DNA from: Zingiber officinale | Lineage: Eukaryota; Streptophyta; Magnoliopsida; Zingiberales; Zingiberaceae | Assembly (NCBI RefSeq): GCF_018446385.1 | Contig: NW_024589857.1 | Coordinates: forward strand, 835,199 to 899,198 | Direction of reading: 5' to 3' | Length of the DNA stretch: 64,000 bases | In this document: positions 11,540 to 25,624 of the stretch, one piece after another | How the letters are laid out: each line of letters begins with the position of its first letter | How positions within the stretch are numbered: position 1 is the stretch's first letter | Position numbers and translations under genes: made by a program | Notes under the pieces: generated by a model | Seen by the model: the letters and a program-made list of their open reading frames with translations, nothing else | What the model was told of the DNA's origin: nothing | Databases searched by the model: none

Positions 11540-12240
11540 TTGGCTTGAACGACCGGCCGAGACATGTTCATCAGAAGGTATTCTTAACAACATATGTGGC
11601 CAATATAAATAATCGGTCGAAATACACTTAACAGATGATATTCTTATTATATATGCGACCGGGTTAAAGGACCGGTTGGAAGTATGGTAACCTGACAAAT
11701 TTGGCGGGAAATATCTTCTAAAGGTTCTTCAGTTATAATGACGTGTTCCTATGCATACCTTATCACAAATACAAGTCACAAATGACAAAAGAGATATATC
11801 TGAGGTACAAAAAAGATTCCTTAAAAAATTATTGCACGAAGTATAGAAGATGACTTCATCTCCTAACAAATCCTAACGAACCGGGGACTACTTCACGACT
11901 ATGGAGGTCACATGAGGTAGTATAAAAGAGGGATCCTCTCCGTTGGCTAGGTACGCAAGTTCTAGCATCTAAACTCTGTTACAAAGTACTTCAGTTACTG
12001 CTATTCTTCTTTTTCTTCTTCTTCCACCTTTAAGAGAGAAACTGACTTGAGCGTCAGAGGATCTAGCCAGGGATCCCCATTCCGGTCTTAGGTCACTAAC
12101 GTTTTGTTGGTTTGTCTCACTGCACGCAGGATCGTGGAGAGATTCTTTTAGGTCTCTAAGAGATTATCTTCATGAAGGATCATCGTTCAACGGAGCCAGT
12201 GCACACTTCGTAGATTTCAGATAGGGTCAGTTCATAATTG
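11540..12240 (+). repeat. LTR-like fragment with promoter-like features, possibly Ty3/gypsy
   Basis: A TATAAAAG box near 11,922 is followed by a pyrimidine-rich leader (12,000-12,035). Next come GGATCTAGCCAGGGATCCCC and GTTTTGTTGGTTTGTC, phrases typical of the downstream part of gypsy-type plant LTRs. I could not define the borders or a target duplication. Confidence 0.4.
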
Positions 12241-12860
12241 CATATGTAGAGATAATCAGAAGTTATAATCCAATCACAAATTCTCTCATACTATGAATTG
12301 TATTACGGACATTCAATAAATGAGTTTAAAACTATTTAAACATATAATATGTACTCAAATAGTGAATCTATATTTATCAAATAAATAGTAAAACCATAAG
12401 GTGATTGTCTTAGAACATCCCTCAAAATCTAACATTAAGTCATTGACTCACCTGGACTTTCATGTCTGACTTCCACGATTTACTAAAACTTCCTTGCTTA
12501 GCCGCGACTAGGGCTTTCTTGGTTGAGTAAACAACTTGCATACTTGTCAATTTATCAGATCACGCCAAGACTTAACTTGAACCTTTACAACATCAAAACT
12601 CACGTTCGATTCTGGTGCATCCTGCACTAACATATGTGTCTTAATTATGTATTTCTCAAGTTATTGTTGATACAAAATTTAATGGAGAGTGACCTTATAT
12701 ATTTTTTTTATGTGTATCAAAGAGAGAGAGTGATCTTAAGTTAGAAATATTTAAAATCTTCTAACTTTGGTATAAAATCTAATTTAAGAAAATTATCAAA
12801 TATTAAAAAAAATGAGGAAGATTATATTTTTAAAATTAATGAAGCAAAGCAGCTCCGGAT
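12241..12860. other. repeat remnants, no gene seen
   Basis: Includes a probable LTR tail (ending GCATCCTGCACTAACA near 12,632) and AT-rich sequence. No gene is supported. Confidence 0.4.
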
Positions 12861-13000
12861 TTACAGTTCCTCAATGGCCCGTGTATCGAAGAGAGGCAGA
12901 ATTAAGAGATTATGCCCATGAAGATTAGCCTTGTAGCATGAACATTAGTTGTTTCCCCTACAAGTGTTCTCGGGCAATGGACTGAGGAATTGAAAACTAA

Positions 13001-13216
13001 GGGGTTGCTTGTTTGGGGGGGGTTTGGAATGAGAATGGAATGAAACTTGTGCTTGGTTTGGGGAAATGAAGGTGGGACCCACGGATTCATTCCTCTAAAT
13101 AGAGGAATGAGCCATTCCTGAGTAATGTGAGGGGTATGGGTATTATTCCCATTTCATTAATATTTGCAATCATTCTCATATCCTTTCCCATTCCCTTACC
13201 CGAACCAAGCGCCTCC
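13001..13216. mobile_element. Tourist-like MITE (PIF/Harbinger type) inside the SNF2 exon
   Basis: The body starts GGGGTTGCTTGTTTGG and ends CCGAACCAAGCGCCTCC, an imperfect inverted pair. It is flanked on both sides by TAA (12,998-13,000 and 13,217-13,219), the 3-bp duplication typical of PIF/Harbinger elements. Removing it restores the open SNF2 reading ...ELKTKVTCNAN.... It is 216 bp with no coding capacity. Confidence 0.75.
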
Positions 13217-13243
13217 TAAAGTTACATGCAATGCTAATTTGTC

Positions 13244-13414
13244 GAGCACGGATCCTCTGGACCATAAAGTGTGATCCAGAGGATGGACCAACTCATTCAT
13301 AGGTGAGGTTCTATGGATCTCAGCTGTTATATAGGTAGAATCCATGAAATACCACCTATGAATCACCCCTGGTCCAAGAGCGAATCAGGATTACGGTCCA
13401 GAGGATCTGGACTG
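13244..13414. mobile_element. Mutator-like MITE (171 bp) inside the SNF2 exon
   Basis: The ends carry GATCCTCTGGACC on the left and GGTCCAGAGGATC on the right as an inverted pair. It is flanked by a perfect 9-bp duplication TAATTTGTC (13,235-13,243 and 13,415-13,423); 9 bp is the usual duplication size of Mutator-like elements. Removing it joins codons for NLS to VLVYH of the helicase. Confidence 0.8.
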
Positions 13415-13679
13415 TAATTTGTCAGTTTTGGTCTATCATGAAAGTAATAGAACGAAAGACGGCCACGAACTTGCAAAATATGATGTTGTTCTTACTACAT
13501 ATTCTATTGTAAGCATGGAAGTTCCTAAGCAACCACTTGCAAAATATGATGTTGTTCTGACTACATATTCTATTGTAAGCATGGAAGTTCCTAAGCAGCC
13601 ACTTGCTTGATACAGATGATGAGAGATGAAATTATGATGGCCACATGGAAAGTATGGTTGATAAGAAATGAAAGGAGAC

Positions 13680-14605
13680 TTTGAGTGTCGATTAACAAAG
13701 GAAATATAGGGATCGATCTACCGATTAAGGTGATCCGTCGATCGATCATTAAATGATCTTAATTACATAAAGATTAAATCTCAGCAAAGAAGGAAGGGAG
13801 TGTGTTCCATCAACCGACAGGGAGATCAGTCGATCAAATAGATTAGTCGACCGAATGACTTTTCACTCGACTGAATGCAACTTATATAAAGGTCTTGAGA
13901 TCTGAGTCGAGCGACCCCACGGGTCATCCGAGTTGGTATGTGGCAGTAGTTGCCATAATGAGGTCTCAGGGTCGAGCTTCGGGGCAGCGGGGGAATAAAT
14001 CCCCTATCCTCGTATTACACTCTGGCTGCCACATGTCCGCTTGGATGCTGTGATTTACCTCCCTCGTGATGACCTTGGGTCGGGTGCGGCGGGGACGCTG
14101 GGGGGAAGCGTTTCACCTTTTGCCACAATTGAGATCTGAGTCAAGCGATCTATTTTTTCTATGCAATCCTATGTTATATTCTGTTCGTGCTTCTATTGTT
14201 CTACGCTTCAACTTCACGTGCAAACTGCTATGTCGAGAAGTGCCAATAAACTTAATCATCTATTTTTTGTCAGTATACTTTACACTTTGCATTTTAGCTT
14301 GCATTATTTACAAGAAGATAGTAGTATGTTATTATCATTTTTTTTTCATTATACGAGTTGTTTCTTTCTGAAGATTTCGGCAAGAAAGATTATAGTGAAT
14401 TGTCCAACAGTGCGATCAAGATCGCGGATCTTGGAGTAAGAGTTGCCACAAGCTCCGAATCAAATAACTAAACTTGTCTATCTTTTATTACTTTATATTT
14501 TTGTTGCTACTTTGATATTTATTTTAAAAATCAATAAAAAAGAAAAGTTTTTAAACTAATAATATTCACCCCTCCAATCGTCTCTACTCGATCCTCTAAT
14601 CTATT
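13680..14605 (+). repeat. probable copia-type LTR sequence carrying a SINE-like insertion
   Basis: The block has repeated GATCGATC/GTCGACCG motifs (13,710-13,870), a TATATAAAG box near 13,883, a T-rich leader and an LTR-like tail (CCCCTCCAATCGTCTCTACTCG near 14,569). The SINE-like element at 13,915-14,128 interrupts it just after the TATA box. Borders are not defined. Confidence 0.4.
13915..14128 (+). mobile_element. SINE-like retroposon, copy 1 (214 bp)
   Basis: The body is flanked by a roughly 20-bp direct repeat starting TTGAGATCTGAGTC (13,895-13,914 and 14,129-14,148) with one mismatch, the long duplication expected of LINE-driven insertion. The 5' part (GGTATGTGGCAG...GGTCGAGCTTC, 13,936-13,987) resembles a tRNA-type RNA polymerase III promoter with a weak B box. 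The body ends TTTCACCTTTTGCCACAA instead of a poly-A tail. The same ending closes the element at 21,561-21,672. No coding capacity. Confidence 0.65.
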
Positions 14606-17600
14606 AATTTTTGAAAACACTTAGAGTATTTTAGATGAAGTATTATTTTCAAAAAAATTTAAGTATTTTAGAAAAAAAGGTTAAATACTAGAATAATTTT
14701 CATAAAAAATATTCAAAAGATTTTTCAAACTTTTAAAGAATTTTTAAGGATTTTTTTTAAAAAAAATCAAATCATTTAGGAAGAATCCATTTGAAAGATT
14801 TTTCTACCCATATTTATTAAAGATTTTTTTTGGAAAAAAATTATTTTAAAGTTTTGACAACATGATTTTTTAAATATTTTTCATAATTTTAAAGATTTGT
14901 AAAATTAATTTTGAAATAATTTTAAAAATTATGTTTGATATTTCAGACTCCCTTCAACTTGACACAGTCTGAATCATTATTAATTACAAGGAAAATTTCC
15001 TATGTGTCTTTAGGGTAATACAAATAAAAAAACACCTAAATTATTTTTCAAGAACTTTTAGAATGTTTTCAGTCATTTTTAAAAGTATTTTTTTAAACCC
15101 ATGTTTAGGAATTTTTAAAATATTTTTGTTAAAGAAAACATGTATTTGTATAGTAATTTCCAAAAAAAAATCACAAGGATTTTAAAAATTTAAGTTGAAA
15201 CTATTTTATTAAAAGATTAAAGATAAATTTTTGGGATATTTTCTAAAATATTTTATGTGATTAAATTTATCTTTCAAATGAGGCTCCTCCTTAAATTGAT
15301 AATTCCTTAAAAAATCTTTATTAACCACCTATATGTCTAAGGATCTAGAAGTTTATAGTTGACCTAAAGGATCTAGACAGTGTTAGTCTACATTCATTTT
15401 TCAAAAGTGTATATTTTTGAAAACCATACAAGTAATTACAATCATGAATTAATTTTCTTTTATTATTATCTCAACCATTCTAGATTTTCAAATATAGTAA
15501 TCTTATTATTTTCTACACTACTTCCATATGAGTTCTTACGATCATTCATCTACTACGTTCTCGCATTGTTGTTGTACTACTACTTGAGTACATCCGACCG
15601 CTACCGACAAACCAACGTCAACACTTGAGCTTACATATTTCGACATCCTTATGTTGGGTAACGCTTTCAAGTTATTTACATTACTACTTACAGAAAGTGT
15701 AGATTGTTACATTTCTTTCTCTTCATTCTTTGAATTTGATTTTTTATTAGTGGATTATATGTCGGAAATGTCCAAGGGGTCTTAGTCTTGAAATAGGAGT
15801 TGTTGAAGGTTCCAAATCAAGTAAAATCGACCATATTTCTTTTTTAATCTTTTCTTATTTAGTTTATTTTTTCGCTGCACACTCATTTTAAAAAAGTTGA
15901 AATAGAAACGTTTTTGAAAACGCAAGAAAGATGAGCATCCTTTTGAATTCCCCCTCCCCCCCCAAAAAAATAGGTAATTTTGTAGTTAAATTTAATGACA
16001 CATTTAGATTTATCAAATGTGAAATAGATTTTACCTCGGGCACCATGCAATGGTAAACGGTAAGATAGATAACTCAAATAATGAGGGTTCAATTTTCATG
16101 CTGGACATTCTCGAATGTATGTGGTGCTCGACCTATTAATAGAGATGATAATTTTTCCTATGGATTCAAGACCCTATGGAAAAAATTCGAAACAGGAGTT
16201 CAAGGAGTCTTTTAAGGTATGAGTTTAGCTTTACGTTCAAAGATTTTTCAAATATCCATAGTTTAATGGAGATGAGTATAAGGATGTTATCATCATCTTT
16301 GATCTCACCCTACTACTATTACTACTACTAATAATAATAATAATAATAATAGAATTTAATCTTTTCTATTTATTAAACCATTATTAATATTATGATATAT
16401 TATGATTTAATTAATATTAGTATTTATATATAATTGGATTCTTCTATTAATATTTTAATGAAAAGGGTTAAAAAAAAGTATCTTTTTTTGCTACAAAGAA
16501 TATTTGAAGTATCGATAGGGACAAGATGGAGATTTAATCCGTGTAGGATCAAGAATTCGCCAATTAGATATAATTAGGGATGGGGACGGGATGAAGGCAG
16601 GAATATAATTCAAGGATGAAAATAGAGATGGAGATGATAAACATGACTCTATCCCACCTTATTGTCATCTCTATCGACTGATGACATTGACTGTCAAGGC
16701 CATGAACATCTGAGGTTTTTTGAATTTTTCAGGATGGTCAATCAAAAATTTTCATGAGACTGATCAGATCGTAAAAGTGGAACGGCAAACGAAAATTTTC
16801 TAAAAAACAAAAGGAACCCGATTTTATATTTCTGGCAACCCAACTAATGTCGAAAATAACAAGGTAAATTCAAAATAAAACTAATTCACATTCAAACAAT
16901 TTTAACCGACTTGGATCTAAAACACAAGTAACAGCCATATTTTCGGCACAACAATAATTATTACCATATTAATCAATTTCATTTTAAAAAAAGTATTTGA
17001 TTATCTAGTATATTATCGATAAAAAATATTATATTTTAAAAAAAATTATAACAACCATTGTATTTTTTATATCTAAAATATTTTAATTTTAATATTATTA
17101 TAATAATTAGTTAATTACAAATTGTCTATCTTCAAAATTAATTAGATGATATTTAGACACATGAATTATTAAAAAAAATAATATAACTTAATAAAAGTAT
17201 TATATATAGAATATTTGTATATTAAAAAACTTTAATAATTTAATCAATAGTATTTAAGCTTATCAATATTATATAACTGGACTATGGACTCCTTCAAATG
17301 GTTAATATTCTTAAATTCTCTTCTCACGAAGGAAAAATTCCTTATAACACACCATAGCTAGATTCAAACTTGTAACACGCCATGGCTAGATTCGAAGTTT
17401 AGATGTCTTAATTATCCGTCAGAGGGCTAACCATTACATCGCTGACATAAATAATTTACTTGATTATGATTTTATTTATTTATGTTGATATAAATAATAC
17501 GATGCACTTAAAATACGATTAACACCAACATCAATCGTATTTGTGTCGAATTCTGTTTTTTTTTGACCAAGCATCAGGCGATGAGAGATAACAGCACAAT

Positions 17601-17832
17601 GCCTACATGATCCATTCGACTGACACAGAAACAAGCACCAAATCAAGAGAGTTGTATATATAGAACTTCAATGAGAGGTTAGATTATTTTCTGTATACAA
17701 GTTGACAAATCAGCAACATGTGATTAATCACTACTGTCTAGTGAATACACAAAAAGGATGATATTACAACAGTGTGACTGGAAATAGATAAATATGTCGA
17801 TCTTCGAAGATGATTGATTGCATCAACCTTAA
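14606..17832. other. AT-rich gene desert
   Basis: Long poly-T/poly-A tracts, a (TAA)n run near 16,329-16,350 and short repeat fragments. I see no convincing gene or RNA on either strand. Confidence 0.5.
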
Positions 17833-18412
17833 TTATACGCACTCTAATGCAGAATTCTCTGCGCCAGGGATCCTCTCGTTTCGAGTAACTAGAAGAGTGT
17901 TTGCTTCTTTACATTTAGGCCATCTTCGCATATGCCTATCCTCGTTCCTCCATAGTTTGGATGCCAACATCCTTATAAGACCCCTAAAATAAGCTGCTAC
18001 TGCTGCCACGATATTCCTGAATGGAAAGGATGGCAGTGATCCATCATTGAGCAAGCATGAAGAATAGAATAGAACAAGAAAATAAATCAGTAAATTTTTG
18101 ATGTAATAGAATGCTTATTGTCATGTTTATCAGAGAATCAGATGAGAATTAACTTTGACAAAATCGGCAGTCAGTGTGTTGTGGTACTACTGGGAGAGTC
18201 AGTTGATCAAAACCAGGATACACAGACACATGGATCAGTCTCAAAGGAAATAGCAGAAACAAAAAACAAGTGAAAAGATGTTAGGTTTGAGTCATGAAAT
18301 ATCAAACAAGAGAGAAGTCGGATATATAGTTTAAAACTCCATTAGTCTATGTTAACTCGAACTTGTGTATAAACAACTAGCAACAGAATGGTTCGTGTTG
18401 GATGCAAGAAAA

Positions 18413-18450
<38 letters not shown>

Positions 18451-20688
18451 AATTTGTTCAACATGACGACAAAAGAGTTCAAATTTGGGACATCAGCCTG
18501 AAGTATTAGATTTACTAAGACCTAGCCAGCATATGGATTGAGGAACTGCTTTACCAGAGTCTAGTGATTTGATTTGCTAAACAACCTAGGGCTCCATGCT
18601 CCAGTATGGTGACGATTGAAGATTAAGGCTTGTGTATAAACAACTAGCATCAGTATGGTTCGTGTTGGATGCAAGAAAACTTATATATATATAGACAAAT
18701 TTGTTCAACATCACAACAAAAGAGTCCAAATTTGGGACATCAGCCTGAAGTATTAGCTTTACTAAGACCCAGCCAGTATATGGATCGAGGAACTGCTTTA
18801 CCAGAGTCTCGTGATTTGATTTGCTAAACAATCTAGGGCTCCATGCCCCAGTATGGTGACGATTGAAGATTAAGGCTCGTGCCATAACTTTCCCCCATTT
18901 TTTCTTCCTCATTCTTCATCTTCCACTTTTTTCTTTGTCCTACACTCCCCTGCTTCCTCAATCTTCGTCCTCCACTTTATTCTTCTTCCTGGTTTCTCCC
19001 CTTGCATGGGAGATTGATAATTTCAGCTTGTCAGGCGCGTACTTCATAATGTTATATCATGTTGAAACAGGTACGGGAAAGGGAAATGCTGAGTTCGAGC
19101 TTCATAGTCCATTAGTTTAGCTAGAATTAAGATAGCTTAATCAGAACTAGGTACCAGACTTAAGATGGTTTGGACAAATATGAAAGTATCCTCCTTTCTG
19201 AAGGTTATTATTTTTTCCCTTCGTATTACTCATAAATTGAAAATAATGAGTTTTCAGTCTGTAATCTCAAATTGACATATCGATATAGATAAAACTTAAA
19301 TCTGATTAATTTGAGATCCAGCTTCCAGTGGGCATCAGCAAGGATCGAATATTTCATGTGTCTTCTGGGTTAACTATTTGCAGTGCCAAGCTGATATAAA
19401 ATGGACTTGAGTAATATATATCTCACACATATTTTACGATATATACTAATATAACATCTTTAGTCTTTCCCTGATTGTTATTTGTTTATTTTGATTTAAT
19501 TCAAGGTGGAGTGGTGCATTTAATTTAGAGAATCCACATTGAACCTATACAAAACAACAATAAAGATTGTTTATTGAGAGAAACTGAAATAGTAATTTGG
19601 AGAAACAACATAGAAACTGAACTGAGTTGATCATGTAGGCATTCTAGAAAATCAGAAAACTTAGTGTAGGTAATTTTTTCTGCAAATCAAATCAAAGCAT
19701 GTGCAATTCTAAATATAGGTAACAAGATCTGAAAAAAGAAAAGGTACTTACAAGGGAGTGCAGGGAGAATGGCTTCCATTCACATAATATACTAACAAAT
19801 AGGAATTATAATGCTGCCCATTGATGTAGTAAAACTTTTGCAATCGTCTCATGAGCTTAAACGACATCTTCTCATAGAAATTTATTGCTGCCAAATTGTA
19901 GGAAATGACATGCAAATATACTGCTCTGCAACTAATGATGCTGGAAGCATATTTAATTACCTTTTGTATAAGTGAAGTTGCTGTAACATGCTAAAAGGAA
20001 TTAGCAAAACTGCTATTGAGTAAAGAAAAACAATCAATGAATGTAGAGAAAGTATGGACCTATGCCATGGTTTCTATAATGTTCTACCACACCAAGCGTT
20101 AAAATATAGACTAGTGTTGCATCTTTCCTTGAAGCATTATATTGAATCAAATCTGCAATCTGCAGAACCAAAATAGTAAGTATAAGGCATTTTTGAGGAC
20201 CACTTGTTAAAGCCTTGAAAGATAAAAATAAAAATCGATGTTCAAAACACCTCGCTTTCTTTTGCCAAGACTAGACGAGTAGTGACAAAGCCAATAAGTT
20301 CACCATTACGGCCATCAGACCTGCAAACGTCAACAGCAGCCCAAGATACTATTCCATGGCCACGTACAACATTGAGGAAGAACTCTCTCTCATACCTGCA
20401 AACATAGAGAAAAGTTCTCCAGATATTCATAAACTATAATGGCAACTTTATGTTAATAAATTCTCCAGGAATAATCTGACACGTCAAATAATGAAAATAT
20501 CAATATCATATTAACAAAATTACATCAAACACCAAATATGTGGACAAATTGATAAAACCGTAACACAAATGCAAGGAATACCTTATAGGAAATAAGGAAA
20601 CATGGATCTGCTCAAGAGCTTCAAGATCAGAAGGTAATATAGGCCTATATATAATGGTGGGTCTGTGAGCACTTCTTGGTTCTAACAT
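17833..20688 (-). CDS. N-alpha-acetyltransferase NAA60/MCC1-like, 5 coding exons
   Basis: This GNAT-fold enzyme transfers an acetyl group from acetyl-CoA to protein N-termini (NAA60); the Arabidopsis relative MCC1 is described as a histone acetyltransferase. Coding exons on the minus strand: 20688-20582, 20395-20251, 20159-20060, 19980-19752 and 18016-17833. They join in frame to 254 aa, close to the family length. Visible family blocks include YRPILPSDLEALEQIH (start), GHGIVSWAAVD, GELIGFVT, LAKESEIADLI, TLVYILTLGVV and YYVNGSHSPCTPL. The acetyl-CoA loop is R113-x-x-G116-I-A118. The last exon (NIVAAVAAYFRGLIRMLASKLW) forms a likely amphipathic helix, the part that anchors NAA60 proteins to membranes. 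The donor of the last intron overlaps an in-frame TAA, so intron retention would give a 194-aa form. Splice borders are GT-AG throughout. Confidence 0.88.
18362..18877. repeat. 267-bp direct tandem duplication in the last intron of the acetyltransferase gene
   Basis: Copy 1 starts CTTGTGTATAAACAACTAGC at 18,362 and copy 2 starts with the same phrase at 18,629. Both continue through GTTCGTGTTGGATGCAAG, a TA run and GGTGACGATTGAAGATTAAGG. The TA run is much longer in copy 1 (about 18,416-18,446), so the copies differ in length. Copies diverge at few positions, suggesting a recent duplication. Confidence 0.85.
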
Positions 20689-21560
20689 CAGAAATTTTAC
20701 TTCTAGAAGCTATCTTTGAAAATTTTGTATAAGTTTCTCTGTCATCTGTTTCCAAGTCATGAAGCCCTAGTGACCTCCCTGCGGAAAATTATGCCATCAT
20801 GAAAACAGATGAAGAAATCGAAAGAAACAGTGATCTCACTTGAGGACCTATTGTAAATGGATTGCTAGTGTCAAGATAGAAAAGTCTGCATGCTCGGTTA
20901 GAAATATAAATATATAAATCGATAACTATCCTAATAGCTCAAGTTTTTTTGGGAATAGTAGTAAGACAATCAAGTTTAACGATCTTTAGGCAACTCTTCC
21001 AAGTGTTGCTATGCCCATCTCCGTTGCCATATCATTACATATGTTAAATATGAAGCTACTTGTGCCTACATATGCAACCACAGCATGAACAGGTCACGTT
21101 TATGGTATATATATCTTTCCTCATTATCATTTTTAAGGTATTTATAAGGTCTAGTACATTTAAAGTTTAAAACAATGCCCAGTTAGTTCAAAACATATTT
21201 CTACAATTAAGTAAATATTTCCAGGATGACCACAATAAACAACCTAAGAATCATAGATTGTGTGTCAGTGTGATTTTCTTATCAACTAATCTGTTGCTGT
21301 ACACATGCATTCCATAGTTTATGATTGGATTGCTTTGATATTGTGATAAGGTAATGCATAAATCTTATGTATTTTAGGTGATAATACAACAGCTATTCTA
21401 TATCAAGTATAAATCAGTTGACTAGCAGTGTCCAGATAGTAGGGTTTACACATTACATCATGTAATACAAGAATGTGGTGTGGCAACGCAACATAAAACC
21501 CTGTGCAGAAAAACTTCCTAAGGTGATTTCCAGATGACTTCATTTCAAATCTTTACTCTT

Positions 21561-21672
21561 GTGTTTTACCTCCCTCATGCAAAGGGTCGATCCGCGGTGA
21601 TTTACCCCTTCTAGAGTGTGTGGGGCCGCCCTGAAGGGGCCACGAAGGTGACGATTTCACCTTTTGCTGCAA
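21561..21672 (+). mobile_element. SINE-like retroposon, copy 2 (112 bp, short)
   Basis: Flanked by a perfect 9-bp duplication TTTACTCTT (21,552-21,560 and 21,673-21,681). It shares with copy 1 (13,915-14,128) the segment GTG.TTTACCTCCCTC and the exact style of 3' end, TTTCACCTTTTGCTGCAA. The middle differs and the 5' promoter-like half of copy 1 is missing. It lies in the 5'-UTR intron of the acetyltransferase gene. Confidence 0.6.
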
Positions 21673-22681
21673 TTTACTCTTTAGTTTTAGCAAAATTTCC
21701 CTAATATTTATGCTCAAATATTCCTCAGACTATGGTATTGATATTGCTACAATGCTATTATTATATGAATAATAAAATCAAATGAAATGTTACAACTTAA
21801 AAAGGAATCATGAGAGTTTACATTAAAAATCTATTCCAGAAGAATATGCAATTATCATTGTACTTCATTCTTACTACAACATTTTATCTTCAGTGTAAAC
21901 TACTTGATCATAGGAACATATCAAGGACGATGATAATCACTTAGCTGCCGAAGGAAATAGGAAAATCACGAGAGACCAAAAAACAGATTAAACTGATCAA
22001 GGGAAGAATAATTTTTGCACCCCCTTTTGGAAAAGAAGTAACCAGCTAATCAATTCTAAAGCTCGACAGCAAAAGGTAACTTATAATCTCAACACTAAGT
22101 CACGCACTTAACAAAAAAATGAACTAATAGATTAAATTCAATAACAAAATAAAATAATATAAGAAAAAAAAAATCCTCTAACCAAAGACAAGAATTGTGT
22201 AATAATTTGTCTCCTAAAATAACCGAAAATTTTTCTAAAGTAAAATTAGGGAGGAAGAAAAACCAAGAACTAGGTTGAATGACACGAAAGAAAATATATA
22301 GAGATATTACGTTTATCGGATCTCTCTATATCATTAACCTGATACCTATATTCTGCATTTATTACTTCAGCGTTAAGAAAACAATATCAACGAAAGATTG
22401 ATACAAATTGCTCCGCGCATCTAATGATTAACTGTAGACGCCAAACGGAAGAGATATAAGACGTTGTGGAAGCAATAGAAGTCCGAGTAATTGAAGCCAT
22501 ATAACGGATAAATCAAACCAACAAAACCCTCCAGTTCTAATAAATCCAAGCAAAAATAGTAATAATAATAACCCCAAAAATTCAAGAAAAAACGCAGATA
22601 AATACAACAAAACGACCGGGGGACTAAAACAAATAAAAGGAAGTAAATTGGAAAAAAAAAGAGGAATAATTGATGGAACAC

Positions 22682-22885
22682 CTCAAATGCCAGCGATGAC
22701 ATCTCCCATGGAGAACTATTTTTCCTTGGCGACTTCCATTCGCGATCCTCCGTCGCCACGATTCAGTCGCCTGCCGAGAGGGTGGATCCGGGATGGAAGG
22801 GAAGGGGATCGTTACGAGGGAAGGGATGGAAGAAAGGTCCAGGAATAACTTCGGTCGGAAGGAGGAGGAGATCGAGACTCGAGAG
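22682..22885 (-). other. probable first (untranslated) exon of the NAA60-like gene
   Basis: A pyrimidine-rich minus-strand leader ends at a donor GAG|GTGTTC (22,682/22,681), and an acceptor CTTCTAG|AAG sits about 15 bases upstream of the start codon at 20,688. The intron would be about 2 kb. Three short upstream ORFs begin in this leader: ATGGAAGTC..., ATGGGAGAT... and ATGTCATCG.... The exon is inferred from splice sites; no transcript evidence is available. Confidence 0.5.
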
Positions 22886-23147
22886 AGGTAATTTCCATTT
22901 AAATCCTTGGTTTATTTTATTTTGAATACCCCCCATAGTTTTAGAATATCCAAAATACTCCTCATAGTTTTAAAATAGCCAACCTTACGAATCCTCATTT
23001 GGGCCCAGCCCAGATATCGTTGAAGATGTCCGATACCGCCCATGAAGTTATCTATATATAGCTGCAACGCGAAGCACAGCTAGGGTTTTCGTCGATCTCG
23101 CGCTCCGCCAGCCGAACAAGGAAGAGTGAAAGGAAGATTTTCTCAGC
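22886..23147. promoter_or_regulatory. bidirectional promoter region between the acetyltransferase and S23 genes
   Basis: On the S23 side there is a TGGGCC site II element followed by a second GCCCA (23,000-23,013), TATATATA (23,053-23,060) and a telo-box AAACCCTA in reverse (TAGGGTTT, 23,081-23,088). Site II plus telo-box is the usual pair in plant ribosomal-protein gene promoters. The start codon is at 23,148. The divergent acetyltransferase leader begins only about 250 bases away. Confidence 0.65.

Positions 23148-25624
<2,477 letters not shown>

Larger units (their letters stand above)
12880..13675 (+). pseudogene. broken exon of a CHR27/28-type SNF2 helicase
   Basis: Skipping two inserted MITEs, the sequence reads TLVVSPTSVLGQW, then TEELKTKVTCNANLSVLVYH, then ELAKYDVVLTTYSIVSMEVP. 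I recognise this as the start of the helicase ATPase domain of CHR27/CHR28-type SNF2 proteins, the region just after the Walker A exon. The pieces lie at about 12,880-13,000, 13,220-13,243 and 13,424-13,675. Damage includes a stop just before the TLVV segment, two MITE insertions, a 66-bp tandem duplication (13,470-13,535 and 13,536-13,601) and a frameshift after PKQPL. Two further stops follow in the acidic DTDDE stretch. No other exons of the gene were recognised, so this is probably a fragment. Confidence 0.75.

Noticed and set aside
11192-11698. Minus-strand frame with Tyr-Ile repeats
   Set aside because: Encoded by the (TA)n and (CA)n microsatellite and neighbouring repeat sequence.
22421-22759. 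112-codon minus-strand frame with hydrophobic stretches next to the acetyltransferase
   Set aside because: It begins at GTG, runs across the probable leader exon into the intron and has no family match; the leader interpretation explains it better.
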